A stretch of DNA of 64,000 bases, taken from Flavilitoribacter nigricans DSM 23189 = NBRC 102662. GTDB lineage: Bacteria; Bacteroidota; Bacteroidia; Chitinophagales; Saprospiraceae. The notes under the pieces were generated by a model. That model was not told the origin of the DNA, did no database searches, and saw nothing but the letters and a program-made list of their open reading frames with translations. Every line of letters begins with the position of its first letter. The first letter of the stretch is position 1. The stretch is from positions 19,638 to 83,637 of the forward strand of contig NZ_PDUD01000005.1 of assembly GCF_002646595.1 (NCBI RefSeq), given 5' to 3'. Below are positions 17,772 to 30,600 of this stretch, one piece after another. A program made the position numbers and the translations under genes.

Positions 17772-18337
17772 GGAGGAAGCTTAAGTCAGAGGCTCCACTT
17801 AAAAATAAGCAGTTGATGGCGGATCAATCATACGCAGAGTAACAATCGGGTAGCCGAACTTTATACCCTAACTCACTACCAATTGAACACCTTCGGTATA
17901 AGATTCGCATTTGATGCATGTATCCCTTTCATTGGCGCAAAAGTGCCCTTCGTGCCTGCAAACTGGCATCTTATTACTTTCAGAAAAAAATTAATATCAA
18001 CCTTCTTTATCTTGGGATCATGATGGAAGTAAAACCAAGTGCCAGTTATATTTTGTGATGGATTAAAATAGGGAAAGAGTATTTTCGGCTACTCCTCCGG
18101 TTATTAGCCCAAACAAGTAAAGCGATTCCAAATTAATAAGGTCGTTCACGGGAAATCACCAATAATGAGCCATATAAAACCCTATTGATAGTCGATTCAA
18201 AATCGGTCATTCCATTCTAACTTCTACTTAAACAATCAGCCTAAACTTCCTCCTGCGCATTCATTGCCCGGCTTTTAAAATTCTCTTAGGTTCCATCTTA
18301 ATGCTTTGTATTATTTCTACATTCAAATTGGTCAATC
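17772..18337. other. Intergenic region with a regulator remnant
   Basis: The stretch separates the LytTR regulator gene and the RHS gene. It holds no full gene. A decayed 3' end of a LytTR-type gene is present near 18061-18136. Confidence 0.6.
18061..18136 (+). pseudogene. 3' remnant of a second LytTR response regulator
   Basis: The frame ending at TAA near 18136 reads GKEYFRLLLRLLA, closely matching VGEEYFRQLLRLLG at the C-terminus of the intact regulator at 17028-17771. A TGA stands just upstream, so no functional product is possible. It suggests that a second kinase/regulator pair was lost or that the 3' end was duplicated. Confidence 0.65.
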
Positions 18338-21300
18338 ATGCATATCCGAAGCTTCTTTTTTTGGAGTTTAATGGTTTTCAGTCTCGCCGTACAAACCAAG
18401 GAATTAAATGCTCAACAGCTACTGCGGAGCAATCCTGCAAACGAAGAGTTTGCTACGCGTAGCTCCAACTATGTCTGCAATAACTGGACCTTCATTGGTA
18501 GTACGGTTAAGTTTAGAATAACCTATCTTACTAATACCGTAATTACTTTTGAATTGAGTAAAAATGACGGTAGTAAGTTTACTACTAATGGTACATTTTA
18601 CATAAAAGTCGGAGGCTATTGCGGTACGCCAATCGCAAATGGTGCGGTCCTTGAGGGGGCGGATTCAAGGTTTTTGTCCGTTAGTATACCAGATGATTTC
18701 AATAGTGGAAGTCTCGATTTCTACGGGATGTATATCACAAATGCAGGCGAACGCTATGCCGCCGGAAAGATCAATGTGTATTACGATACCTTTTTGAAAT
18801 TTGAAAACTGTTTGGGGATGAACGATGAGGAGGTGAGTATAGGCAGTGATCTTAGAGTAAATTTTCAGCTGCAAAACCTCGGCCATAAGACTTGGGCAGG
18901 TGATGTAATTGTACTCCTGGACGAGGTGGAAGGATCTTCATATATAGAATTAAAAAGAGTAAACACCAGCATAGCAGCAAAAGACTACGAGCTATTTTAT
19001 CTTCAGGAGGAGATTGCGGCTATACAGGCCGGAAATTATAGGTTATTGATAGCTTACACAAATGCACCCGGTGGAAATCCATTGGATTTTGTTATATATG
19101 GAGGGTGTGAACCAAATGCGACGATCGAACTCGCAAACAGTCTCACTATAACTCACTACCGACTCCTCCAGGTTACAACACCTTGCAGTGAAAATGCGGC
19201 AATCAGCATCACTAATCCTGATCAAGGAAATACTTACAACCAGCAGATCAACATCACCTGGGCAGGTGATCACCTGGGTAATTCCTGCCCCGTAGATATT
19301 CATTATTACATCGGCAGCAATGGTTCTCCAAAGCCAATAGCAGACAACGAATCAGATGACGGCGCCTATCAATGGAATATCAGTCAAAACATCAACTCGG
19401 ATGATGTTTATTTGTCAGTGCTATACGATGAGCCCAACTCACAAGGCCAAAGAGTAGGAGATGTAGTCGGGCCGTTCTCTATCTATACGGATTTGAACGC
19501 ACCGATATTGAGTAGCCCCGAAAACGGGAAAGAGTTTCCCTCCGGCACTACGGCCATCACTTATTCCTGGGCAAAAAATAATCCAAGTGGAGCGGCGAGT
19601 TATGAGCTGAAGCTGCGGGATGTGACTTCCGATGTAGTACTGCTCAATTTCAATGTCCCTCGTTCAGATATTGGCTCTTTTTCGCACAATTACAATTATG
19701 AGAACGGACATGAGTACCAGTGGACCGTAAGAGCAAAAAACTTAGATGGTAAAGTTAATGAAGCAAACGCCTTTCACTCATTTTCTATCGGCACCGCCGG
19801 AGGCACTGCCAATCTAGCATTGGATGCACCCCTCACAATCCGAAAAGATGGCATTGCTGCTTCTGTATTGCGGGTAGGAGAAACCTATAGCTTTTCAACA
19901 ATTGTCCAAAATTCGGGAGGGATGCCCTGGTCAGGTTCGCTCTACCTAAAAGTAGGAACAGACGTAATAGATCTTACTTACCCAGATGGCCTTACCCTCG
20001 CTGATGGTAATAGTCAAAGTATCACCTATTCTTTTATCCCAACATCGAATCAAGAGGGGGAAGGAATCCCAGTAGAAATTCGATACCAAACCGGTGGTAG
20101 TGGTAGCTCATATCCCATTGGATCTATTATCCATGACAATCCCATCTTTATTGATATTATGCCCGCATTAGGACCCGCATTATTAAGTGTTACTACTCCT
20201 GCTTCTGGGTGGCAGATCGGAGAAACACGTACCATTCAATGGACAACCGACAATGCTCCGGATTGCAATGCCGTCACCATTGAACTGGAAGTTGCCGGAA
20301 ACACTTTATATGTGCTAAAAGAGAACCATGCCTTCAGCAATTCCTCCGGCAGTTTCAGCTGGCAGGTAGGCTACGATCAAAATGGCCTGCTCATTCCGAA
20401 TGTAGATGCGAGCTCTTTACAACTAAAAATATACTGTACAGGATCAAACAGTCCAATTGGCTACAGTCAGCCTTTTAGCCTGAGCAATGGCAGTGGAGGA
20501 ATATGTTCCTATTTTACGGATTTACCTTCCTCCGGCGAAATTTTTGAAGCAGCCCAGTGCTTGTGCAGTCAGGGGTATATCACCCCACAGGGTGGAGCCA
20601 TTGATGCAGATGCCCCGATATACCGGGCTGATCTGGCCAAACTGGTATTTTTCGCGCTTTACGATGGAGACGAAGCAGCCCCTTCCGATGCCTTTCCACT
20701 AACTTTTGCAGACCTCTATTACGAAGCGGATCCAGCGCAAAAAGCCTATTACAGATATGCAAAAGCATTGAGTTATCTGGAGTATGGAGACGGGGTCACA
20801 CCTTTTGACCGGGATAGGATGCTCTTTAACCCTTATGGAACCATTGACAAGATAGATGCCCTGAAAGTCATATTAGAAGCCTTCAATATTAGTCCCGATT
20901 TTTCGGGTCCAAATCCATTCCCCGGCTATATTGACCTAGCACATCCTTCCTATGGTTATGTCAAGAAAGCCAGTACTGAAAAATGGTGTACTTTCGGCAC
21001 GGATCTTTTCCAACCGATCTCCCGCAAGCATGTTTTTCTCATTTTGTACCGCCTACTGTCCGGTTGTGATGAAAATAACAGCTCCATCTACCAAAATAGC
21101 GATCCCGGGTCAGAAGCTTATTTCACCCCCGGCAACCTAAGCCCGGAAAATCTCGCCAGATCCATGGGTATGGACGAGGGTTTCTTTAAGTACCGGGAAC
21201 AGACCAGCTTTAACATTCCCGGCTTTAATCTGTCCTTAAACTTTTCCCACTTTTACAACACCGCCATCCTAGAGCTACCCACCTCACTTCGGCGCATTAC

Positions 21301-24300
21301 GCCTCTTGGAGATGGCTGGTCACATAGCTACAATTGTTATCTGGTAGAAGAAAAAGGCTGGAATGACCAAGGCTTTTCTCTTGATGACCGGGTATATGTC
21401 TTCTGGCCGGGCGGACAGGTGCACGCTTACAACGGCACCAACTTTCAAACCATTTCACACGGCGTATTTGATGAGCTCACTAAAGTCAATAATACTACCT
21501 ATCGGATAAAGAAAAAAAATCTACTCGAATACACATTCACCAAATACACTTTGCTGGGCGGTAAAGCTGAAGTTTTTATGCTCAGCGAGATCAAGGATCG
21601 ATTCAACAATATCATCCAGATCATTCACGAAAAAATAGTGGATGCTCCACGAATTAAAAAAGTGATAGGCACCGCCGGCCGGGAACTTCGCTTTTATTAT
21701 CAAACCGGGAGCAATCAGTTATCACAGGTAAAAGATGTGGCCGGTGGCCGGGATATCTATTTCAATGTAAATGACGACAATAATCTACTGAGTTACACCA
21801 ATGCCCGGGAAGACATGACTTATTATGATTATGGAACCAATGCTCAATTTCATTTACTGTACGAGATTACCCTGCCGCGCGGCAATAAGATCAGTGGTGA
21901 TTATGATGCGATCACCAGAAAACTAAAACAGGTAAGTTATCCCGGCAATGTCTTCTATGAGGTAAATCTGAATCCCAATTACGACAATGCGGCGGATTTC
22001 CTATCTAATGTGAAAGATGCAACTGGGACGGAGGTGAAAAAATACCGGAATGAAAATGGACTGGTAGAAAAGAAATCCATCAATAATAATGGCAACCTTG
22101 TAGATCTGGAATATAGATACAACTCTCCCGTAGATCCGTTCCTTGTCTCCTCTATTGATTATGAGGGCTATGAATTGGGTGTTTCCTATGACAATAAAGG
22201 TAACCTGATAGATGTGAACTTACCGACAGGGATCAATCATCACTTCACCTATACTTCGTGGAACGACATTAAGACCTATCGTGATCCTAAAGGTAATACG
22301 ACTACTTATGACTATATCGGGTATGCCCTCGATAAGGTGACCGATAACATGGGTTTCGTCACGGATGTATCGATTGACAGTCGTGGAAAGATGACTTCTG
22401 TTAAAAATCCCGAAAATATCACCTATATATTCGGATACGATAACTTCGGCAACCAAAAACGCATCAGTGGTCCGCTGGGTATCGAAACTACCGCCGAATT
22501 TGACGAAGTCGGCAGACTAAAAAAACTGACTAACCCTAACGGACAGGTCGCTACCTTCGAATACGATGTACATGATCTGATCCGGAAAGCTACCCAACAG
22601 TCTGCCACCGGTGATCTGGTCAGCGAGTACGATTACGACAAAAACGACAATCTCAACTGGATTAAAAACGCCAAAGGAAACAAGACCAATTTCAATTACA
22701 CACTACTCGATCAGCTAGCTACCGTCGAATTTGGCGGCGACACCAAAGCCTACACTTATCTGGAGGATGGCTTGCTGGACACCTATTCCAAACCCGGGGG
22801 GCACACTTTCCAGTATGAGTACGATGACCTGGGGCGACTAGAATCGGATGGTTATGCCGGTTACACCTACGACACACAAGACAATATCAAAACGATCAGT
22901 AAAACGGGTGGATCGACCGTCGCATTTGACTACGATGACCTCAATCGGATGAAAACGGCGACTTATGAATCCCAAACTGTTGGCTACGATTATGATATAA
23001 ACAGTAATGTCAAAAAAATTACCTATCCGGGCGGTTTTTCAGTTACCTACGACTACGATGCCAACAACCGGTTGACGGATGTACGTTGGCTGGGTAAGAC
23101 CGTCCACTATGACTACTACGACGATGGCCGTCTTCAAAAAACGACCTATCCCAACGGTACGTATTGTAATTATAATTACGATGCCGCCGGCCGGATGATC
23201 GGTCTGACCAACCGAAAAAGTAATACAGAGATCATCGCCGCTTATTCCTTCACTCTCGATCCCATGGGGAATCATCTGGGGGAAGATCGCACAGAGCCAT
23301 TCGGAGATCCCGCCCTGACACCAGTAGTGCATACCGGTAGCTACAACAGCGAGAATGAAGTAAATACTTACGCTGCTACCAATTTCAGCTTTAACAGCGA
23401 CGGGCAACAAACGTCCAAAGGAGTTACTGCTTCGACCTGGGATGATAGAGACATGCTGCTTACTTACGGCAGTAATAGCTATGCATACGACGGAATGGGA
23501 TTACGGCGATCTGCCACCCGGGACGGCATTACCCGAAAATACATCTGGGACGTCCGGGGTATGGGGAATGTATTGGTGGAAACGGACGGCAGCGGTAATG
23601 CCCTGTATTACTACATACATGGATTGGGCCTTTGTGCCAGAGTGAAGGTTTCCAATGATGCCGCGCACTATTATCACTACGACTTCCGGGGCAGTACCAT
23701 CGCTATGACGGATAACGGAGAAAATATCACGCACCAATACAGCTATCTGCCGTATGGAGGTATTGCCGGGGAGCAAGAGGCAGATCCAAATCCTTTCAAA
23801 TTTGTGGGGCAATACGGGGTAATGCACGATGGCGATGAATTGTACTATATGCGGGCACGCTACTACGATGCGCAGACGGGACGATTTTTGAGTGAGGATC
23901 CGGTTTGGGGAGAGAATTTGTATGCTTATGGGGGGGGGAATCCAACGATGTTTATTGATCCAAAAGGTACTATTGAAGCCGATCTGAAAGGATGCTTAAT
24001 TCCAACCCCTTTAAATTTAGTTGTAGACGTTTGTCAAAGTTTTGATGGAGGTCCAATAGAAATTACCGCTGGCCCGGCAATCATGTCTGTTGATAATACA
24101 AATGTAAACCTAGATATAAGTGCTGGTTTATGTTTGGGTTCTAAAAAAATAGAAGATAAAACCCTCGGCTTTATTAAAGCTGATGTCTGTTTTAGCCTCG
24201 GAGCAGATTTAGAAGGCAAGCAATATTTAGATATTGAAGGAGGCGTAAAATTTGGAAATGTTGCTCTTCCTATAAACCAAACCTTTACAGACTATAGATC

Positions 24301-24472
24301 AGAATCTGAAATGGCAACAGTTTTAAAGCCAAATCCCCGAGCACCAATCTATTTAAATACCAACACTATTCCGACAAATAAAAATTCATTTTCTGACATT
24401 GATCTAACCCCTGTACATACAGGAGATGGTTATGGAGCTGGACTGAATTTAGGAATACAATTTAGAAAATAG
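18338..24472 (+). CDS. Secreted SLH/RHS-repeat protein with variable C-terminal domain
   Basis: The protein (2044 aa) has a signal peptide (about 1-26). Several Ig/CARDB-like beta domains follow to about residue 710, then S-layer-homology-like helices (about 720-915). From about 940 it shows the DUF6531-type RHS entry region, a long series of YD repeats (about 1180-1720) and the RHS core (about 1768-1875, with YYMRARYYDAQTGRFLSEDP). The core ends at DPKG near residue 1873. The last 170 residues are unlike the rest and AT-richer, as in polymorphic toxins where the C-terminus is the active module. I cannot assign an activity to this tail, and no small immunity-like gene follows it. It could alternatively be a surface adhesin. 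Confidence 0.9.
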   Translation: MHIRSFFFWSLMVFSLAVQTKELNAQQLLRSNPANEEFATRSSNYVCNNWTFIGSTVKFRITYLTNTVITFELSKNDGSKFTTNGTFYIKVGGYCGTPIANGAVLEGADSRFLSVSIPDDFNSGSLDFYGMYITNAGERYAAGKINVYYDTFLKFENCLGMNDEEVSIGSDLRVNFQLQNLGHKTWAGDVIVLLDEVEGSSYIELKRVNTSIAAKDYELFYLQEEIAAIQAGNYRLLIAYTNAPGGNPLDFVIYGGCEPNATIELANSLTITHYRLLQVTTPCSENAAISITNPDQGNTYNQQINITWAGDHLGNSCPVDIHYYIGSNGSPKPIADNESDDGAYQWNISQNINSDDVYLSVLYDEPNSQGQRVGDVVGPFSIYTDLNAPILSSPENGKEFPSGTTAITYSWAKNNPSGAASYELKLRDVTSDVVLLNFNVPRSDIGSFSHNYNYENGHEYQWTVRAKNLDGKVNEANAFHSFSIGTAGGTANLALDAPLTIRKDGIAASVLRVGETYSFSTIVQNSGGMPWSGSLYLKVGTDVIDLTYPDGLTLADGNSQSITYSFIPTSNQEGEGIPVEIRYQTGGSGSSYPIGSIIHDNPIFIDIMPALGPALLSVTTPASGWQIGETRTIQWTTDNAPDCNAVTIELEVAGNTLYVLKENHAFSNSSGSFSWQVGYDQNGLLIPNVDASSLQLKIYCTGSNSPIGYSQPFSLSNGSGGICSYFTDLPSSGEIFEAAQCLCSQGYITPQGGAIDADAPIYRADLAKLVFFALYDGDEAAPSDAFPLTFADLYYEADPAQKAYYRYAKALSYLEYGDGVTPFDRDRMLFNPYGTIDKIDALKVILEAFNISPDFSGPNPFPGYIDLAHPSYGYVKKASTEKWCTFGTDLFQPISRKHVFLILYRLLSGCDENNSSIYQNSDPGSEAYFTPGNLSPENLARSMGMDEGFFKYREQTSFNIPGFNLSLNFSHFYNTAILELPTSLRRITPLGDGWSHSYNCYLVEEKGWNDQGFSLDDRVYVFWPGGQVHAYNGTNFQTISHGVFDELTKVNNTTYRIKKKNLLEYTFTKYTLLGGKAEVFMLSEIKDRFNNIIQIIHEKIVDAPRIKKVIGTAGRELRFYYQTGSNQLSQVKDVAGGRDIYFNVNDDNNLLSYTNAREDMTYYDYGTNAQFHLLYEITLPRGNKISGDYDAITRKLKQVSYPGNVFYEVNLNPNYDNAADFLSNVKDATGTEVKKYRNENGLVEKKSINNNGNLVDLEYRYNSPVDPFLVSSIDYEGYELGVSYDNKGNLIDVNLPTGINHHFTYTSWNDIKTYRDPKGNTTTYDYIGYALDKVTDNMGFVTDVSIDSRGKMTSVKNPENITYIFGYDNFGNQKRISGPLGIETTAEFDEVGRLKKLTNPNGQVATFEYDVHDLIRKATQQSATGDLVSEYDYDKNDNLNWIKNAKGNKTNFNYTLLDQLATVEFGGDTKAYTYLEDGLLDTYSKPGGHTFQYEYDDLGRLESDGYAGYTYDTQDNIKTISKTGGSTVAFDYDDLNRMKTATYESQTVGYDYDINSNVKKITYPGGFSVTYDYDANNRLTDVRWLGKTVHYDYYDDGRLQKTTYPNGTYCNYNYDAAGRMIGLTNRKSNTEIIAAYSFTLDPMGNHLGEDRTEPFGDPALTPVVHTGSYNSENEVNTYAATNFSFNSDGQQTSKGVTASTWDDRDMLLTYGSNSYAYDGMGLRRSATRDGITRKYIWDVRGMGNVLVETDGSGNALYYYIHGLGLCARVKVSNDAAHYYHYDFRGSTIAMTDNGENITHQYSYLPYGGIAGEQEADPNPFKFVGQYGVMHDGDELYYMRARYYDAQTGRFLSEDPVWGENLYAYGGGNPTMFIDPKGTIEADLKGCLIPTPLNLVVDVCQSFDGGPIEITAGPAIMSVDNTNVNLDISAGLCLGSKKIEDKTLGFIKADVCFSLGADLEGKQYLDIEGGVKFGNVALPINQTFTDYRSESEMATVLKPNPRAPIYLNTNTIPTNKNSFSDIDLTPVHTGDGYGAGLNLGIQFRK

Positions 24473-24627
24473 GTGTAATGAAAAGGAATTAGTAGAAAAC
24501 CTGCTCCTCCTTGGGGATAGTACTCTGCAATCTTTTTGCTGTTGAGAAGATAGAGTGACTTTTGAACAAGTTGTTTTGTCAATACAAACAGGATAAAATT
24601 AATTTTCACCCTTAAGTACAAATAGAG

Positions 24628-27600
24628 ATGATCATCAAATATAATCTTACAATATTATTTCAAATATTGATTTTATATTTTGTCCATAGTCAAAATCTAG
24701 ATGTAGGTTACACCTACGACGACCTAAACCGCCTCATCCAAACCGAATACCCCAACGGTACCATCATCCAGTACCAGTACGACAAACTAGGCAACCGTAC
24801 GGAGTATAAGGTAACCAATCCGACCCCGGTAGATCTCTACGCCACCCAGGAAAGCGTGACTCCGACGGCTCTGAGTCCCGGAAATGACTTTACCTACAGC
24901 GGGCGCATCAATAATAGCAGCAGTAATGTCCTGGCTGGAGGGCACCAGGTACATTTTCACCTAAATACCGGTAATACCCTGGATGGCAATGAAACCTACC
25001 TCGGCTCACGCTACGTGGCCGGCGTACCTGCCGGCGGGTATACTCCAATTGCCAAGCAACTGAGCATTCCTTCCGACTGGAGTGCAACCGGTACGGTCTA
25101 TCTACTCATTCAGATAGATGCGTTGGAAGCCATCACCGAAACCGATGAGGATAATAACCTCAGTATACTCCCGATGGAGATCAATAGTTGCAGCACCATG
25201 GCGATTAGCTTTAACTTGATCGTACCCGATAACTGTCAGCGGAATGTAGGACAGGTCACCGCAGGTGTTTCCGGCGGAGAGCCGCCATTTACTTATCGCT
25301 GGAGTACCGTGCCGGTGCAAACTACGGCTACGGCCACAGAACTGGCTGCTGGAGACTATACCGTTACGGTAGAAGATCAACGAGGATGCCGGAGAATAGA
25401 TAGTTTCACCTTAGGGGATGCCGGTAATCTGCCGGCCAGTCATTTTACATACAGCATTTCCGATCTGGAGGTCAGCTTTACGGATCAATCGGGCGGAGCC
25501 GATCAGCATTTCTGGGATTTCGGCGAAGGAACAGTTTCCAGTCTGGAAAACCCTACCCATCAATACCTTTACGGTGGAGAATATGAGGCCTGTTTGAAAG
25601 TGACGAACTCCTGCGGAGAAGATACCTACTGTCAAACAATCACACTTAGCAATAGCAGTTGTGAACCGCCAGATGGAAGGAATACCAGCGGCATAGGTGC
25701 TACGGCTGCGTTATTTCGCTGGTATTATCAGCTGAATGTAGATGAATGGCAAATTCGCTACTCCAAAGCCGGTCTGGACGAATGGACAGAAGTGACCGGT
25801 CTGCCCCATACCCAGGCGCTTATTGAAGGGCTGGAACCTGACACGGAGTACGAGTGGCAAGTACGTAGTAAATGTGCGAACTCAGGATTGAGCCCCTGGT
25901 CCTCCTCCATTTATTTCAACACCTTCCCTCTAACCGCCAGCAGCGGGGACGAATTCATTATTGTAGCGGAAGATCCATCCCAGGCAGTCAGTTTTCGAGC
26001 CGTCACCTATTCGGCCCACGATGACACCTATGTCGTCACCGGCTTATTGGGAGGCAATACCTTTATCAGTAAATACGATGAAGGGGGCAATGAACTTTGG
26101 ACCGTGCAATTATCGGCCTCTATTCTTCCCAGCGAAATCATTTCAACCATTGATAAGGGTTACATTCTGGCCGGCGGATATAATAATGACGGCTATGTAG
26201 TTAAATTGGACGAAAATGGCCAGGAGTTATGGAATACAAAGCTGGATGGATCAGGAATTGAAAGAATAGAATCCCTGGCAGAAGACGGGGTCGGTAATAT
26301 TATACTGGCCGGTCATTCCTCCACCTACGGTGCCGGCAACCGGGATGCCTGGCTGTGCAAACTCAGTTCGGGCGGTACCCACCAGTGGAGTCACTTTTTC
26401 GGTAATGATCAGTGGAACATCGGCATGGATGTAGAAGTGACTAATGATGGCAACTATGTATTGTTATTTGATCACCGGGTGATCGTCTCCATTCCCACCG
26501 GAAGCACATCAAGCGATGGATTTGGTCTGGCTAAGGTAAATCCGAGCGGCACAGTACTATGGATCAAAGCCTATCGCCCCGGCGATGCCCTCCAAGACTA
26601 TATAGCAGAAAAGATGACCGAAGACGCAAGTGGTAATCTCTACGTGGCGGCAAGAAATAATTTTGCTAAACTGACGGCCGGCGGTGATCTGATCTGGGCA
26701 AAACAATTAAGTAATGCCGGTAACTGCGAACAAGTAGTTATCGATCAAACAGGAAAAATCTTCCTACTGGGCAATGAAGATATCGGATCGGATGGCAACG
26801 AAGATCTGACGATCACTGAAATCAATAGTTCCGGTACGCCAATAGTATCCAAATATATTTACGGCGGTGGAGACAATACCCATTTTAATTCATCTGTATT
26901 TGCCGACCGGTTGTTGCTGGTGGGAAACACGGACGCCTTTAACCCCTTAAACAATAATGATAAAGGGATGCTGGTGATCCGAAAATCCGACCTATTAAAC
27001 GATTGCCAGACCACCGGTATGAATGCGTCTGCGGTTAATTATTCTTTAACTAGTGCAACTGCAGTACTTACCAGTTCGGTGAGTCCGCCTACTAGTACCA
27101 CAACCTCTACATGGAGCAACACCCAATTCGAATTGATCTATCCCTGCGGAAGTCCCTGCGGGATATTAGCGAAAATCGGATCCACGGATGATATATTTTG
27201 TGCAGATCCAGCCATTTCCTTCCTCGACCTTTCGGCCGGTGCGGATAGTATTTCCTGGGCTATCGATGATCTCAACAATGTAGTTGGCAATACTCACGAA
27301 TTGATCTATCCATTCAACACTTCCGGCACCTATACAATTTATTTAATGGCTTACAGTAACCTGGGATGTGCCGATACTACCGAGCGGGTGATCGAGGTGC
27401 TAGATAACCCCTTCATTCAACTGGACATTACTGATGAAACCTGTGGGCAATCTGACGGTACAGCTATAGCCACGATCACCCTCGGCACCCAGCCATATAC
27501 TTATAAATGGAGCACCGGAGGGATGAATAGCAGCGTTAGTGATCTCCAGGCAGAAAATTACGCCCTCACGGTAACGGATGCTCTCGGATGTACAACTGAT

Positions 27601-30600
27601 AAAGTTTTTCAAATCAACAATATCGAAGATGATTGCGGCAATTCCTGTCCAGATCTGGCTATTCGTGACTTCACTATTACCGCTTCTGGAACCATCCAAG
27701 CTGTGGTCGAAAACAGAGGGGATGTAACCGCATCGATCACCAACTCCATTGTTCTTCAGGCCTACTATTCCACAGACACCATTATAGGGAACGGCGACGA
27801 AGCAGGTGCCGGAGGATGGCTGATGGATGCTGTTATATCAGAGCTTGCACCCGGGTCAGCGTATGGCTTTACCTTAAGCAATATCAATTACGCAGATTGT
27901 CAATACGAATATGTGTACGTAGTAGTAGATCGGGACCATAATTTGGCCGAATGCGATGAAACCAATAATACCGCACTGCGCAGTTTCACACCCGTTTCGC
28001 ACTGTACAATACCTGACTGTAGCGGCTTAATCAATCCCCAGGATGGAGCGGTTGATGTAAATTACAACACCTCCCTATCTTGGCAGGCAGCAAACAATGC
28101 TACCGGATATCGACTTACAGCCGGAACTAGCTCAGGAGGTACGGATATTCTGAATGATCTGGATGTCGGAAATACCACCAACTATAATCCAGGTCCTCTC
28201 CCGCAAGGGGCTACCATCTATGTGACCATCACACCATATAATCAATCCGGGGCTGCAGAAGGATGTTTGGAAGAACAATTTCACATCAACATAAGTTGCC
28301 GTTACCAAGACTCCCTTTCCCTGGTCGACCTCTACTGGCAAGCAGGTGGCCCCAACTGGACCAATAGCTGGGATCTCACCCAACCCCTCGACACCTGGTA
28401 CGGCGTCCAGCTCAACGCCGAAGGCTGTGTCAGTTGCCTGGATCTGGATGGTGACCCCGATTGTAGTGCCACGTACGGTGGCGGTAACAACCTGGCGGGT
28501 ACTCTGCCGGCATCAATGGGCTCACTGGCCGGCTTAAAACGGCTGTTCATTTCCTTCAATCCATTGCTGACCGGCCCGGTGCCGCCGGAATTGGGGAACC
28601 TGTCGCAACTGGAGTATTTCCTATTGGTAGATAACGACCTTACCGGGGGCATACCCGCTAGTTTAGGCCAGCTCGGGAATCTGCTCACCCTACAGCTACA
28701 GCAAAACCGTCTGACCGGTTCTATACCGGTAGATTTACGGACTCTAAGTCGCTTGGAACAACTCTACCTCTTTGATAACCAACTGGACGGCACTATTCCC
28801 TTTGAGCTCGGCGAGTTGACGAACTTACGCATTTTGCACCTCAGTAAAAATAAGTTGACCGGCGTCATTCCTACCTCCATCGGGCAATTAACAGATCTGG
28901 AATTACTTTACCTGTCCGATAACCAACTCAGCGGAAGTATCCCGACGGAAATAGGGAATCTATTGAAATTGCAAAAGTTTGACGGCTACCGCAACCAGTT
29001 AACGGGAAGCCTGCCGGAGTCTTTAGGCAATTTAACCCAACTTACCCGTATACAGCTGGCGACCAACCGGCTTACGGGATCCATTCCGTCCAGTATCGGT
29101 AACCTGGATCAATTGACCTATCTCGATCTGTCAGATAACCGGCTGATCGGCCCCATCCCAAGCACCTTCGGGAATTTCCCGCTTATGACCCATTTGTATC
29201 TGTTCGAAAACCAGTTAACTGGTGCCATACCCGAAAGTTTGGGCGAACTAGGTAATCTTGAATCCCTTCTATCGTACGAAAACTACCTGGAAGGCCCGTT
29301 GCCGCAATCGATAGGGCTGCTGAGCAAGTTGCGCTACCTGTACCTCAATGATAACCTACTGAGCGGTTGTATACCGGATAGCTACCAGAACCTGTGTAGC
29401 CTACCCAATCTGCTCGTGCAGTTGCACAACAATTCCGATCTGCCCGGAGGTGGTGACTTTACAGACTTCTGTGACAATGGAAATAGTGGCTGCCAGTCGG
29501 GTTGTACCGACCCCAATGCACACAATTACGACCCGACGGCCACTCAAAGTGACGGTAGTTGTGCCACCTGCTTCGACGGTATCCAGAACGGCGATGAAAC
29601 CGGGATTGACTGTGGAGGTACCCTTTGTATTCCCTGCGATGCCTGCACCGAAGCACAGGCAAATCAGGTTACGGATGCGTGTAATAATTGTGAGGATCTT
29701 TGGACGGCGACGCCAAACATTTTACCCGCTGATCCCGAGGTCTGTCTGGGCACTTTTGTCACCCTTACTGCCGATGACGGGCCGCATCGTTCCCTGCAAT
29801 TTGACGGAGGCCGTGATCACGCTCACATCGACAATGCTCCGGGACTGCAAATTACGGGAGACCTGACCATTGAGATGTGGCTAAAGCCTTCCGCATTTGA
29901 CGTACGCCGCAATCCACTGCACAAAGCTTATGGCGGCGAATACGCCATTACTCAATGGGAGAACGGACACATTAATTTTTACTGGGGGACCACCGGAAAG
30001 GATCGTGGTACGCCCCGGGAATTCTACTGTACCCAGCCGCTTACCCTTAACGAATGGAATCACGTAGCCATAGTACGGGATGTATCCGGCAACCGGCTGG
30101 CCTGGTACCTCAACGGGGTGCTGGTCACCGAAAATACCACCACCGACGTCATTCCGGCCGTGGCCAGTGTAAATGATGTTCTCATTGGTTCCGGTTATCA
30201 GCCGGATGGTTATGCCGGTAATATAGATGAAGTCCGGATCTGGAATACCGCTTTGGACGAAGCGGTGATCCAGGCTTGGAAAGATCAATCGGTCATCAGT
30301 ACGCATCCAAACTATGGCAATCTGTCCGGTTACTGGTCATTTGATGAAGGTAAGGGCAATGCGGTAGTTGATCGTTCACCGCAGGGGCACAACGGGCAGC
30401 TAGTAGGGAGCCCCATTTCTACCGAAGATGAACCGGCAATTGAAAATGCAGCACTGCTTTGGAGTACCGGAGAAAGAGGAAACAGCATTCGGGTCAGTCC
30501 GACCGTGGCCACAACTTACACTTTGGAAAACACGGAAGGTAATAGTGATTGTATCGCTACCGTCACCGTAAACGTCAATCAACCGCAGATCACTGCTGCC

